A stretch of 64,000 nucleotides of DNA from Leucobacter sp. OH1287 (GTDB taxonomy: Bacteria; Actinomycetota; Actinomycetes; Actinomycetales; Microbacteriaceae). Position numbers and translations under genes: made by a program. The DNA lies in NCBI RefSeq assembly GCF_003859945.1, contig NZ_RQYM01000002.1:124001-188000 (forward strand), in the 5' to 3' direction. This document shows positions 46,701 to 54,427 of the stretch, piece after piece; the first letter of the stretch is position 1, and each line of letters begins with the position of its first letter. The notes beneath the pieces are model-generated. The model was not told where the DNA came from. It saw nothing but the letters and a program-made list of their open reading frames with translations, and did no database searches.

Positions 46701-47560
46701 GTTGCCAGGAACTCGTTAAAGTCGAGGGTTTCAGCCTTTTTAATCGCAGGCACCATCAGCTGCCTGCTACCGTCAGGCTTCGGCAGGTCAATTGCGATGC
46801 CGAGCCCAATGTGCGCCGGAGAAACAACCGCGGGTTTGCCGTCAACCTCGGTGTAGGCGACGTTCTGGCTCGGGAACTCCTTCAGTGTTTGAATAATCGC
46901 CCAGCCGATCAGGTGCGTAAACGACACCTTACCTCCGCGGGTGCGACGCATGTGGTTGTTTATGACGATGCGGTTGTCGATCATCAGCTTCGCCGGGATT
47001 GTGCGCACGCTCGTCGCGGTTGGGATCGTCAGTGACTGATCCATGTTCTTCGAGATGGTGCGGGCAACACCCTTCAGCGGGGTTACCTGGTCGGCATCCT
47101 GCGATTCGGTATCTGGTTGTTTTTCTGCCTTGGTAGGCTCCGCCGGAATTGGTGCGCTGCGCGGCGCAACCTTCGTGGTTGTTGCGGTCACCTGACCGGT
47201 TGCAGGCTGTGCGGTGCCCTGTGCTGCTGGCTGCGGGGTGCCCTGTGCGGATCCCTGCGCGCTGGCCTGAGCAGGCTGCGCAGCAGGCTGAGCTGCTGGT
47301 TGCGCACTTGCCGGGGCTGTTGCTGGCTGCGCGGCCGGGGCGGCGGGGGTGGATCCACCCTGCTGACCCGCGGACGAAGCTGCCGAACCGCTCGCTGCCG
47401 AGATATCACCGCCGTTCGCGTGCACGCGCTCAAGTATCGGCCACCAGGATTGGTCGACCGATGACTTGTCTTGTAAATACTGTTTATAGAGTTCCTCTAC
47501 CAACCAAGCATTTGCGCCAAAGTCGTTGTCTGATCCGGGTGCCCCAGTCGCCTGCGCCAC
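43754..47560 (-). CDS. kgd: Multifunctional 2-oxoglutarate metabolism enzyme (E2o-E1o fusion)
   Basis: 1268 residues from the GTG at 47560, which has AAGGAAAGAGG upstream and begins at the conserved FGANAWLVEELYKQY. Order: short E1 N-terminal segment; Ala/Gln/Pro-rich linker (about 50-140); E2 succinyltransferase core (about 165-390) with DHRVIQGA; then E1 with the TPP motif GDAAFSGQGIVYE..NNQVGF and GMAHRGRLSVLSNI. This actinobacterial fusion decarboxylates 2-oxoglutarate for the dehydrogenase complex, and can yield succinate semialdehyde or 2-hydroxy-3-oxoadipate. In relatives the FHA protein GarA/OdhI inhibits it. The linker is rich in repeats and two GGATCC sites fall in or near it. Confidence 0.96.
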   Translation of the reverse strand: MAQATGAPGSDNDFGANAWLVEELYKQYLQDKSSVDQSWWPILERVHANGGDISAASGSAASSAGQQGGSTPAAPAAQPATAPASAQPAAQPAAQPAQASAQGSAQGTPQPAAQGTAQPATGQVTATTTKVAPRSAPIPAEPTKAEKQPDTESQDADQVTPLKGVARTISKNMDQSLTIPTATSVRTIPAKLMIDNRIVINNHMRRTRGGKVSFTHLIGWAIIQTLKEFPSQNVAYTEVDGKPAVVSPAHIGLGIAIDLPKPDGSRQLMVPAIKKAETLDFNEFLATYEDLVKRARDGKLTAADFQGATVSLTNPGGIGTVHSIPRLMQGQGCIIGAGALDYPAEFHGASNETVAALAISKTITLTSTYDHRVIQGAGSGEFLKLVHERLIGRHNFYEEIFAALRLPYAPVRWSMDINADSETTVDKTARVQELINSFRVRGHLMADIDPLEYRQHTHPDLELESHGLTFWDLDRDFPTGGVGGQSVMKLRDILGVLRDSYCRKVGVEYMHIQEPEERLWLREQLEVKYAKPSHDVQMRILEKLNEAEAFETFLQTKYVGQKRFSLEGGESLIPLLDAMLIEAAEDGVDSVDIGMAHRGRLSVLSNIAGKSYGQIFLEFEGSQAAAGASGDVKYHLGSSGMFTAPNGTQVPIHLAANPSHLEVVNGVLEGIVRAKQDPKPIGSFTTLPVLVHGDAAFSGQGIVYETLQMSQLRGYRTGGTIHIIVNNQVGFTTLPSDSRSSVYATDVGKTVQTPIFHVNGDDPEAVVYVAQLAYRFRQKFHKDVIIDLVCYRRRGHNEGDEPSMTQPLMYDLIEAKQSTRKLYSEALVGRGDITEEEYEEAKQNFQKKLEQAFAETHAAQTSSTPLSLSKSTRKPEPAEVRVATAIEKSAVELIGDAHLNKPDGFTIHPKLDALTKKRHKMSRDGDIDWGFAEILAIGSLLIEGTPVRFAGQDARRGTFAQRHAVFHDRVNGQEWLPLLNLTSNQARFWIYDSLLSEYAALAYEYGYSLQREDALVVWEAQFGDFADGAQTVVDEFISSAEQKWGQNSSVVMLLPHGYEGQGPDHSSARIERYLQMCAQNNMTVARPSTPANYFHLLRRQAYARPRKPLIVFSPKSMLRLRGATSSVADFTDGGFQTIIDDPNITDTGSVERVILTAGKVYYDLKQQLEKDGNQNRIALVRIEQFYPLPLTELINTVKRYNNRTDLVWVQDEPVNQGAWYFLRNQFADIPALADCRVVSRPESAAPSTGSAKVHAVEQEKLIADALKF

Positions 47561-47779
47561 AGTCGCTGCCTCTTTCCTTCGCATCGGTGCGGGTATACAA
47601 ATTGACGGTATTAGCCTATGGCATAAACCTGAGTGATGTACAACCGCCACAGCGAAAATTACGGTTTTTTACAGCAAAACATCCCCGAAGTATCACATCT
47701 GAGCGGGAAAATATCCGGTTTTTCAGCATCCCTTAACCAGTTTTCGATATTCTTAGAGGGATATGTGTGAGGAGAGCCA

Positions 47780-49237
47780 GTGAACGAGTGGGTGCTGCTG
47801 ACTATCGGCCTGCTCTTAACGTTCAGCACCGGAATCTTCGTCGCCGCTGAGTTCTCACTCGTTGCCCTCGACCGCAGCGAGCTGGAACGCCGCCGTGACA
47901 GCGGCGAAAAGCGGCTTGACAGCGTAATTAATGCGCTCCGCGTCACCTCAACCCACCTCTCCAGCGCCCAGCTCGGGATCACGCTGACAACCCTGCTCGC
48001 GGGCTACACGCTCGAACCAGCCCTTAGTAGGCTGCTCGCGCAGCCGCTTCGCGCGCTCGGGGTGAGCGAGGGTGTGTGGGAGGTTATCAGCATGCCGATT
48101 GCGGTGCTGATCGCAACGGTGCTGTCGATGATCTTCGGCGAATTGGTCCCTAAGAATTTCGCAATCTCACTGCCCGAGGCAACAGCTAAGTTCGTGGTGC
48201 CCATGCAGGCGGCGTTCACGGCTGTGTTTCGGCCCGCGATCTTCCTGCTCAACGGCAGCGCCAACAGTATGCTGCGGCTGCTCGGAGTGGAACCAAAGGA
48301 GGAGCTGTCTGGAGCCAGATCCGCTGAGGAACTATCATCGCTGGTTAGACACTCCGCCTCAGCCGGTGTGCTCGAGCTTGACACGGCAACACTGCTCGAT
48401 AAAACCCTGCGATTTAGTGAGCTGAGTGCGGCGGACGCGATGACCCCGCGCCTGAAAATGCAGAGTATTCAGAAGCTGGATCCGGTCGCCTGTGTGCTTG
48501 CAAAAGCTGGCAGCACCGGGTTTTCTCGCTTCCCAATCTACGAGTCTGACAGTGACGACATTGTCGGTGTTGCGCACGTTAAACAGGCGATCGCGGTGCC
48601 GCGGGAGAAACGCGCCGAGGTGCCCGTTGCAGCAATCGGTGAGGAGATCAGCCGTGTCCCCGAGACGATGGCGCTCGACTCGCTGCTCGCCGAGCTGCGG
48701 GAGGCGGTTTATCAGTGCGCGATCGTGGTCGACGAGTACGGCGGCACAGCGGGGTTTGTGACGCTGGAGGACCTGGTTGAGGAGCTTGTTGGTGAGGTTG
48801 CTGACGAGCACGACCGCGCGCAGGCGGGAGTCACCGGAACCGCCGGAAAACTACTGATTCCGGGCGAGCTGCGACCGGACGAGCTACTGGAACAGACCGG
48901 GATTACTGTGCCGGAGGACGGCAGCTACGACACCGTCGCCGGGTTTATGCTGCACCAGCTTGGCAGACTACCTGTGATCGGGGATTCTGTGACGCTGGCG
49001 GACGGCAGCTCACTTACCGTCGAAAGACTAGAGGGGCGGCGGATCGCCAGGATCCGCTACACAGGTGCGGCGCTGCCGGAGCGGCTGCGCGAGTTCAGCG
49101 GCTTAGGCGCGGAGCCGGTGACAACAGCGACCGGGACGCTGCAGCTGCCGGGGCATTTGCTCGGTGGATCCGCCGCGAAACAGGCCGGTGGCCAGATTGG
49201 CGGCCAGCAACAGGCGGAGCAGGAGGTGTCGCAGTGA
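47780..49237 (+). CDS. CNNM/CorC (hemolysin C) family membrane protein 1
   Basis: 485 residues: DUF21 membrane domain (residues 1-190, about four helices; AAEFSLVALDRSELERR, LGITLTTLLAGY), a CBS pair (about 215-345; DAMTPRLKMQSIQ, VDEYGGTAGFVTLEDLVEE) and a CorC/HlyC domain (about 360-440). Such proteins transport or sense magnesium and other divalent cations. The tail after 450 is Gly/Gln-rich (GGQIGGQQQAEQE). GTG at 47780 has GAGGAGAG upstream. The stop overlaps the start of a paralogue by four bases; pairs like this are usual in actinobacteria. Confidence 0.9.
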   Translation: MNEWVLLTIGLLLTFSTGIFVAAEFSLVALDRSELERRRDSGEKRLDSVINALRVTSTHLSSAQLGITLTTLLAGYTLEPALSRLLAQPLRALGVSEGVWEVISMPIAVLIATVLSMIFGELVPKNFAISLPEATAKFVVPMQAAFTAVFRPAIFLLNGSANSMLRLLGVEPKEELSGARSAEELSSLVRHSASAGVLELDTATLLDKTLRFSELSAADAMTPRLKMQSIQKLDPVACVLAKAGSTGFSRFPIYESDSDDIVGVAHVKQAIAVPREKRAEVPVAAIGEEISRVPETMALDSLLAELREAVYQCAIVVDEYGGTAGFVTLEDLVEELVGEVADEHDRAQAGVTGTAGKLLIPGELRPDELLEQTGITVPEDGSYDTVAGFMLHQLGRLPVIGDSVTLADGSSLTVERLEGRRIARIRYTGAALPERLREFSGLGAEPVTTATGTLQLPGHLLGGSAAKQAGGQIGGQQQAEQEVSQ

Positions 49238-50286
49238 GCGACTGGGCAGGAATTGTGTGGCTGGTTGTGCTGCTCGCGGTTAACGCATTCTTCGTTGCCG
49301 CAGAGTTCGCCGTCATCTCGGCCAGGCGCTCGCAGATTGAGCCGCGTGCGCAGGTGGGTTCGCGCGCCGCAAAAACCGCGCTGTGGGCGATGGAGAACGC
49401 AACCCTGATGCTCGCAACCTGCCAGCTCGGGATTACCGTCTGCTCGCTTCTAATTTTGAACGTTTCAGAGCCCGCGATCCACCACCTGTTTGAGGGGCCG
49501 CTCGGGTGGACGGGTCTGCCCCACAACCTGATCGGGATAATTGCCTTCCTCTTGGCGCTGATTCTGGTCACCTACTTGCACGTTGTGTTCGGCGAGATGA
49601 TGCCGAAGAACGCCGCGTTCTCGATGCCGGATCGCGCAGTGCTGCTTTTGGCACCGCCGCTGGTTGCGATCTCGCGGGTGCTGAAACCGGTTATCTACGC
49701 GATGAACGCGATCGCAAACGGTGTTTTGCGGCTTTTCCGGGTGGATCCAAAGAACGAGACCAACAGCACCTTCACGCTTGAGGAGGTTGAGAGCATTGTG
49801 CAGAACTCAACCCGCGAGGGTGTTTTACAGGACCGCAGCGGTGCGCTGACGGCCGCGTTCGAGTTCACCAACAAGCAGGCTCGGGATCTCGTTGTGCCGG
49901 CGGCTAAGCTAGTGACGCTGCCAGACACGGCAACCCCGCTGGATATTGAGGCGGCCGTCACCAAACACGGTTTTTCCAGGTATCCGCTGGTTGCGGGACC
50001 GCAGTCGGTTATCACCGGTTATGTGCACGTGAAGGATCTGCTGCGTCTCAGCGGTGAGCAGCTGACCGCACCAATCAACCCGAAGCGGGTGCGGGAGCTG
50101 GTGACCGTCAGCGACGAAACCGATATTGAGGACGCGCTCGCGCAGCTGCAGCGCCGCGGTGTGCACCTCGCGAGGGTTTACGCGGCCGACGGCACTGAGC
50201 TCGGGGTGCTGTTCCTGGAGGACATTATTGAAGAGCTGGTCGGTGAGGTGCACGACGCGACAACCCGGCAGCGGGTGCGCGACTAG
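49234..50286 (+). CDS. CNNM/CorC family membrane protein 2
   Basis: 350 residues, paralogue of the preceding gene with DUF21 (AAEFAVISARRSQIEPR, TCQLGITVCSLLI) and a CBS pair (LVVPAAKLVTLPDTA; VYAADGTELGVLFLEDIIEE). It lacks the C-terminal CorC/HlyC domain, ending soon after the second CBS motif. The start GTG at 49234 overlaps the previous TGA, with GGAGGTG upstream. The two probably form a heteromer for divalent-cation handling (inference from pairing). Confidence 0.88.
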   Translation: MSDWAGIVWLVVLLAVNAFFVAAEFAVISARRSQIEPRAQVGSRAAKTALWAMENATLMLATCQLGITVCSLLILNVSEPAIHHLFEGPLGWTGLPHNLIGIIAFLLALILVTYLHVVFGEMMPKNAAFSMPDRAVLLLAPPLVAISRVLKPVIYAMNAIANGVLRLFRVDPKNETNSTFTLEEVESIVQNSTREGVLQDRSGALTAAFEFTNKQARDLVVPAAKLVTLPDTATPLDIEAAVTKHGFSRYPLVAGPQSVITGYVHVKDLLRLSGEQLTAPINPKRVRELVTVSDETDIEDALAQLQRRGVHLARVYAADGTELGVLFLEDIIEELVGEVHDATTRQRVRD

Positions 50287-50335
50287 GCAGCTGGCGAGGT
50301 CAGCCAGCAGGTTTGCGAACTGCTAGGATCCACGA

Positions 50336-51547
50336 CTAGGCAGGCTGTTCGAGCAGACGCAGCAGCTGCTCACCAACCCGCTCGTGCTCGATCAGGAAGG
50401 CGTCATGCCCGTAAGGGGAGTCGAGTCGCCACGCCTGGTCGCCGTCGAGCGCGCCCGGCAGGTTAGCGGCGATCAGATCCTGGCCGTCGATTGTGAAGAG
50501 CCTGTCGCTCGGGATCCCAATCACCAGCGCCGGCATGGTGAGATTCGCAAGCGCCGCTGTGATGCCGCCGCGGCCGCGCCCAACATCGTGCGAGTTCATC
50601 GCCTGTACGAGGGTAACGTAGCTGCCGGCGTCAAACCGGCGGGTGAACTTGTTGCCGTGGAAGTCAAGATACGACTCAACCGCGAAGCGACCACCGCCGC
50701 CGAGCGGACTCAGCGTGGACTGCCACGCCCTGCCGAACCGCTCATCAAGCTCTGTGTTGCTGCGGTAGTTGAGCAGCGCGAGCCGTCTAGCGGTTGCGAG
50801 GCCGTGGTGTGGGCCTGCTCCGTCAGCCTGGTTGTAGTAGTCGCCGCCGTTGTAGTTCGGGTCTGAGCGGATCGCCTCCAGCTGCACCAGATTCAACCCG
50901 ATCTGGTCGGCGGTGAGCACCGGGGGAGCCGCAATCACCGCGATCCTCAGCGCGCGCTCGGGCGCTGCGATGCTGAACTCCAGGGTGTGCATGCCGCCCA
51001 TGGATCCACCAATCACCGCCTCGAAGCGCTCAATGCCGAGCTCCTCTGTCCACTTCAGCGCCGCCTGCGCCTGGTCGCGAATTGTCAGGTAGGGGAAGCG
51101 TGAACCCCACTCTTGCCCGTCTGGCGCGAGCGACGACGGGCCGGTTGAGCCCATACAGCCGCCGAGCACGTTACAGGCGAGGACGCAGAAACGGTCAGTG
51201 TCGAGCGCCTTGCCCGGGCCGACCACGTCATCCCACCAACCGGCGGTGACGTGGCCGGGACCCGCGGCGCCTATCAGGTGGCTGTCACCCGTGAGGGCGT
51301 GGAACACGAGGATCGCGTTACTTTTGTCCTCGTTCAGCTCACCAAACTGTTCATAGGCGATTGTGACGTGCGGCAATTTCTCGCCCGCCTCGGTAACAAA
51401 CTCGCCGATCCTTGCGAATTTGCGATTCCCGGGCGGATCCCCAACCCGCCAGGCTCCTGAGACCGGCGGCTTGCCAATCAGGGCGCGCAGCTGCGCGTCC
51501 GTCACAAACTCTGCCTGCCTGGAATCCTCGGGTGTTTGCCAGTCCAA
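50336..51547 (-). CDS. metX: Homoserine O-acetyltransferase
   Basis: 403 residues, alpha/beta hydrolase fold. It makes O-acetylhomoserine, the substrate of MetY, for methionine synthesis. Seen: ILVFHALTGDSHLIG (oxyanion region), NVLGGCMGSTGPSS, the nucleophile elbow VIGGSMGGMHTLEFS, and the His of SPYGHDAFLIEH near the C-terminus. Acetyl rather than succinyl transfer is assumed from family and from pairing with MetY. It starts 29 bases after the metY stop, so the order is metY-metX on one transcript. Convergent with the CNNM pair. Confidence 0.93.
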   Translation of the reverse strand: MDWQTPEDSRQAEFVTDAQLRALIGKPPVSGAWRVGDPPGNRKFARIGEFVTEAGEKLPHVTIAYEQFGELNEDKSNAILVFHALTGDSHLIGAAGPGHVTAGWWDDVVGPGKALDTDRFCVLACNVLGGCMGSTGPSSLAPDGQEWGSRFPYLTIRDQAQAALKWTEELGIERFEAVIGGSMGGMHTLEFSIAAPERALRIAVIAAPPVLTADQIGLNLVQLEAIRSDPNYNGGDYYNQADGAGPHHGLATARRLALLNYRSNTELDERFGRAWQSTLSPLGGGGRFAVESYLDFHGNKFTRRFDAGSYVTLVQAMNSHDVGRGRGGITAALANLTMPALVIGIPSDRLFTIDGQDLIAANLPGALDGDQAWRLDSPYGHDAFLIEHERVGEQLLRLLEQPA

Positions 51548-51576
51548 TCTCTCTCCTGCGTTGTTTTGCTTAGGCT

Positions 51577-52896
51577 CTACTCGTGGTTAGCCGCAACCAC
51601 CTCTTTGGCTGCAACAAATCCCCGCTTCAGGTCCGCGATCAAATCGGCGGTGTTTTCAATACCGACCGACAGTCTGATCAGACCCGGGGTTACCCCGCTG
51701 GCGAGCTGCTGCTCGGGGGTGAGCTGAGCGTGTGTTGTTGAAGCCGGGTGGATCACCAGGCTTCGCACATCGCCGATGTTTGCCAGTTGACTAAACAGTT
51801 CAAGGCTATCAACAAATGCCTTACCGGCGGCAACTCCGCCCTTCAGTTCGAAGGACAGCACCGCGCCGGATCCGAGCGGTGCATATTTCTCGGCAGCCTT
51901 GTTCCACGGGCTGTTCGGCAGCGAAGCATAGTTAACGCTCGCAACATCCTGGTGGGAAGCCAGCCAGCTGGCAATCTCCTTAGCGTTGGCGACGTGGCGA
52001 TCCAAACGCAGCGACAGGGTCTCAATACCCTGCAACAGCGTCCACGCGGACTGCGGTGAGAGGGCAGCGCCGATGTCGCGCAGCAGGGTGACGCGCGCCT
52101 TCACAATGTAGGCGAGCTGGTCACCGAGCGCCTCCGTGTAGACGAGGCCGTGGTAGGAGGCGTCAGGTGTGTTGAGCGTTGCAAAACGCTCCGGGTGTTT
52201 AGACCACGGGAACTTTCCGCCGTCAACGAGCACACCGCCGATGGTTGTGCCGTGTCCGCCCAGGAACTTGGTTGCGGAGTGCACAACAATGTCTGCTCCG
52301 TGCTCGAACGGGCGGATCAGGTAGGGCGTTGCGATGGTGTTGTCGACGATCAACGGCACACCGTTCTCGTGAGCGATCTCGCTAACCTTCTCAATGTCGA
52401 GCACGTTAACCTTTGGGTTGCCGATTGTCTCGGCGAAGAACGCCTTGGTGTTTGGTTTGACAGCGCGCTGCCACTCGGCCGCGTCATCCTGATCCTCAAC
52501 GAAGCTAACCTCGATGCCGAGCTTGCTGAGCGTGTGCACAAACAGGTTGTAGGTGCCGCCGTAGATGGAGGTTGAGGAAACAATGTGGTCACCGGCTGAG
52601 GCGATGTTTAGGATCGCGTAGGTTGTTGCAGCCTGACCGGATGACAGCGCCAACGCGGCAATGCCGCCTTCAAGCGCGGCAACGCGCTCCTCCAGCACCG
52701 CCGTTGTTGGGTTGGTGATGCGAGTGTAGATGTTGCCCGGCTCGGCGAGCGAGAACAGGTTCGCAGCGTGGTCGGTGCTGTCAAAAACAAACGAGGTTGT
52801 CTGGTAGATGGGCAGTGCCCGGGCCTTAGTGGTGGGGTCTGGCTGCTGTCCGGCGTGCAGCTGTTTGGTCTCGAAGCTCCAGGATTCTGCGCTCAT
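51577..52896 (-). CDS. metY: O-acetylhomoserine sulfhydrylase
   Basis: 439 residues, a PLP enzyme of the Cys/Met metabolism family. It joins sulfide to O-acetylhomoserine, giving homocysteine. The PLP Lys is in [16 protein letters not shown], the phosphate cup in [15 protein letters not shown], and the C-terminal Arg-Ser region in RLSVGIE. ATG at 52896 lies behind AAAAGAGA. The 120-base leader carries inverted GC-rich arms but no SAM or other known methionine riboswitch that I can recognise. metX follows. Confidence 0.94.
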   Translation of the reverse strand: MSAESWSFETKQLHAGQQPDPTTKARALPIYQTTSFVFDSTDHAANLFSLAEPGNIYTRITNPTTAVLEERVAALEGGIAALALSSGQAATTYAILNIASAGDHIVSSTSIYGGTYNLFVHTLSKLGIEVSFVEDQDDAAEWQRAVKPNTKAFFAETIGNPKVNVLDIEKVSEIAHENGVPLIVDNTIATPYLIRPFEHGADIVVHSATKFLGGHGTTIGGVLVDGGKFPWSKHPERFATLNTPDASYHGLVYTEALGDQLAYIVKARVTLLRDIGAALSPQSAWTLLQGIETLSLRLDRHVANAKEIASWLASHQDVASVNYASLPNSPWNKAAEKYAPLGSGAVLSFELKGGVAAGKAFVDSLELFSQLANIGDVRSLVIHPASTTHAQLTPEQQLASGVTPGLIRLSVGIENTADLIADLKRGFVAAKEVVAANHE

Positions 52897-53016
52897 CTGC
52901 TTATCTCTTTTCTGCTAAAAATAGTGCGGCCCGTTAGCCGCTGCCACAGTAGTTTTACCCTTCTAACAGTAGGGCTAGCGGGAGCGGCTCGCAATAAACC
53001 AGAAATATTCTGTAAT

Positions 53017-53730
53017 ATGTCGAGCATGGCGAAATCCCTGCAGCAGCTTATTGCGTCCGGCGAAATCGCCCCTGACTGGGAAGAAGCCTTGGCGCCCGTG
53101 GCGGGGGAGCTAGCCGAGCTGTTAGCGCTGCTTGATGAGCGCGCGAGCGCGGGTGAGACTATTCTGCCTACCAGGGCGGATCTGTTTGCGTCGCTGCGTC
53201 AGCCGCTTGCGGGTGTGCGGGCGGTGATCCTCGGGCAGGATCCGTACCCCACCCCCGGTCACCCGATCGGCCTGTCTTTCGCGGTGTCTCCACGGGTGAA
53301 ACCGCTGCCAGGCTCCCTGCGTAACATCTTTCAGGAGCTGCAGCAGGACATCGGCGCACCGCCGCCCGCAACGGGCGATCTCACGCCCTGGACCGAGCAG
53401 GGCGTGCTGCTGTTAAACCGGGTGCTGACCGTCAGCGCCGGCAAAGCTGGCTCCCACCGCGGTCTCGGCTGGGAGCAGATAACTTCGCAGCTGCTTCGTG
53501 CCGTGGGGGATCGCGACCAGCCGCTCGCGGGAATCCTCTGGGGTAATGACGCCAGGGCTGCCGCACCGCTTTTGGACGAGTGGCGCTGTGTGATTAGCAC
53601 ACACCCGTCACCGCTCGCGGCACACCGCGGCTTCTTCGGGTCTAGACCGTTTAGTCGCGCCAACGAGCTGCTGCGCGAGCAGGGGGCGGATCCGATCAAC
53701 TGGGCGCTGCCGAGTGCGGCGCTGCTCTAA
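53017..53730 (+). CDS. ung: Uracil-DNA glycosylase
   Basis: 237 residues from the ATG at 53017 (another ATG at 53026). It removes uracil from DNA. Family 1 motifs: LGQDPYPTPGHPIGLSFAV (catalytic Asp; the position after Tyr is Pro, common in actinobacteria), GVLLLNRVLTV, and the Leu-loop HPSPLAAHRGFFGSRPF. TATTCT lies five bases before ATG 53017 and no ribosome binding site is seen, so it is probably leaderless. The last 24 bases with the stop codon are duplicated just downstream. Confidence 0.93.
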   Translation: MSSMAKSLQQLIASGEIAPDWEEALAPVAGELAELLALLDERASAGETILPTRADLFASLRQPLAGVRAVILGQDPYPTPGHPIGLSFAVSPRVKPLPGSLRNIFQELQQDIGAPPPATGDLTPWTEQGVLLLNRVLTVSAGKAGSHRGLGWEQITSQLLRAVGDRDQPLAGILWGNDARAAAPLLDEWRCVISTHPSPLAAHRGFFGSRPFSRANELLREQGADPINWALPSAALL

Positions 53731-53758
53731 CTGGTGCCGAGTGCGGCGCTGCTCTAAC
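53708..53758 (+). repeat. Tandem duplication of the ung 3' end
   Basis: A 24-base unit containing the stop codon occurs at 53708-53731 and exactly again at 53735-53758 (period 27). Confidence 0.85.
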
Positions 53759-53762
53759 CACT

Positions 53763-53813
53763 GCCCGGGTGAAACGGTGCTCAGCTTGGCGCTGAGCAAC
53801 CACTCACCCGGGC
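53763..53813. terminator. Nested-hairpin terminator between ung and the broken membrane gene
   Basis: Outer arms GCCCGGGTGA (53763-53772) and TCACCCGGGC (53804-53813) enclose a second hairpin GCTCAGC/GCTGAGC (53779-53785, 53791-53797). T-rich sequence follows at 53819. Confidence 0.7.
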
Positions 53814-53829
53814 TCGACCGGTTTTAAGC

Positions 53830-54123
53830 TTAGACGCTTACCTGCGCAAGCAGTTGCGGGGAGCCGCCTGTGCGACCGCTGTGCGATACGCGTTTTCGGT
53901 TAACCACGTCGACCACAATGATTGCGATGATGCTGAGCACAAATAGGATTACCGAGCCGAACAGCATAACCAGCTGATAGCCGGGAGTTGGGGGCGGCGT
54001 AAGCGTTGCTGGCCCCGATGCCTCCCACTCGCGATAGGCAATGCCCATCAAGATAATGGCAGTGAAGCCTGTGACCATGCTCAGGCACATCGCGGTGATG
54101 CCCGGCTAAATTGGAAGCTTCAT
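53830..54123 (-). pseudogene. Small two-helix membrane protein gene with an in-frame amber codon
   Basis: An ATG at 54123 with a strong AAGGAGG five bases upstream opens a frame MKLPI followed by TAG (54108-54106). The same frame then runs on, without shift, for 91 more codons (PGITAMCLSMVTGFTAIIL..) to 53830. It codes two membrane helices and a basic tail ending QLLAQVSV. TAG is one change from TGG or CAG. Either the gene carries a recent nonsense mutation, or translation restarts at the ATG at 54090, which has no ribosome binding site, giving 86 residues. Function unknown. Confidence 0.6.
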
Positions 54124-54324
54124 TATTTCCTCCTTACCAGTGCTCTCACCCCTGCTCCCGCGGCTTCTATCACCCGCATCTGGTCTGTGGGAGCTGTGTC
54201 TGTGTGACCAGATTTAGGGGGTTGGGCACTTTAGGTTTGCTTTAGTCTACACCCTTGTTGCTGGAATCAAAACTAAAATTTGTTGGAAGCAGTGTGTGCC
54301 TGTTGCCTGCGGTAACTGGGCATG

Positions 54325-54366
54325 AAAAAACTCCGGGACAGAAAACCTGTTCTGCCCCGGAGTTTT
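54325..54366. terminator. Terminator of gabD, bidirectional
   Basis: Arms 54327-54343 and 54350-54366 pair with one mismatch around a 6-base loop, with A-run and T-run on the two sides. The rest of the 304 bases between 54124 and 54427 shows no gene or other structure. Confidence 0.85.
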
Positions 54367-54427
54367 AATCGCTTTTCAGCACTAGCTTCGGCTGAGCGCT
54401 GATGCTTACTGCTTATTCGCCTGGCGA

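Noticed and set aside
47188-47433. Repeat-rich Ala/Gln/Pro region of kgd as a separate gene or repeat array
   Set aside because: It is the in-frame linker between the short E1 N-terminus and the E2 core, known to be variable in this family.
52897-53016. SAM or other methionine riboswitch before metY
   Set aside because: No conserved core of known SAM riboswitch classes was found in the leader; only GC-rich inverted arms.
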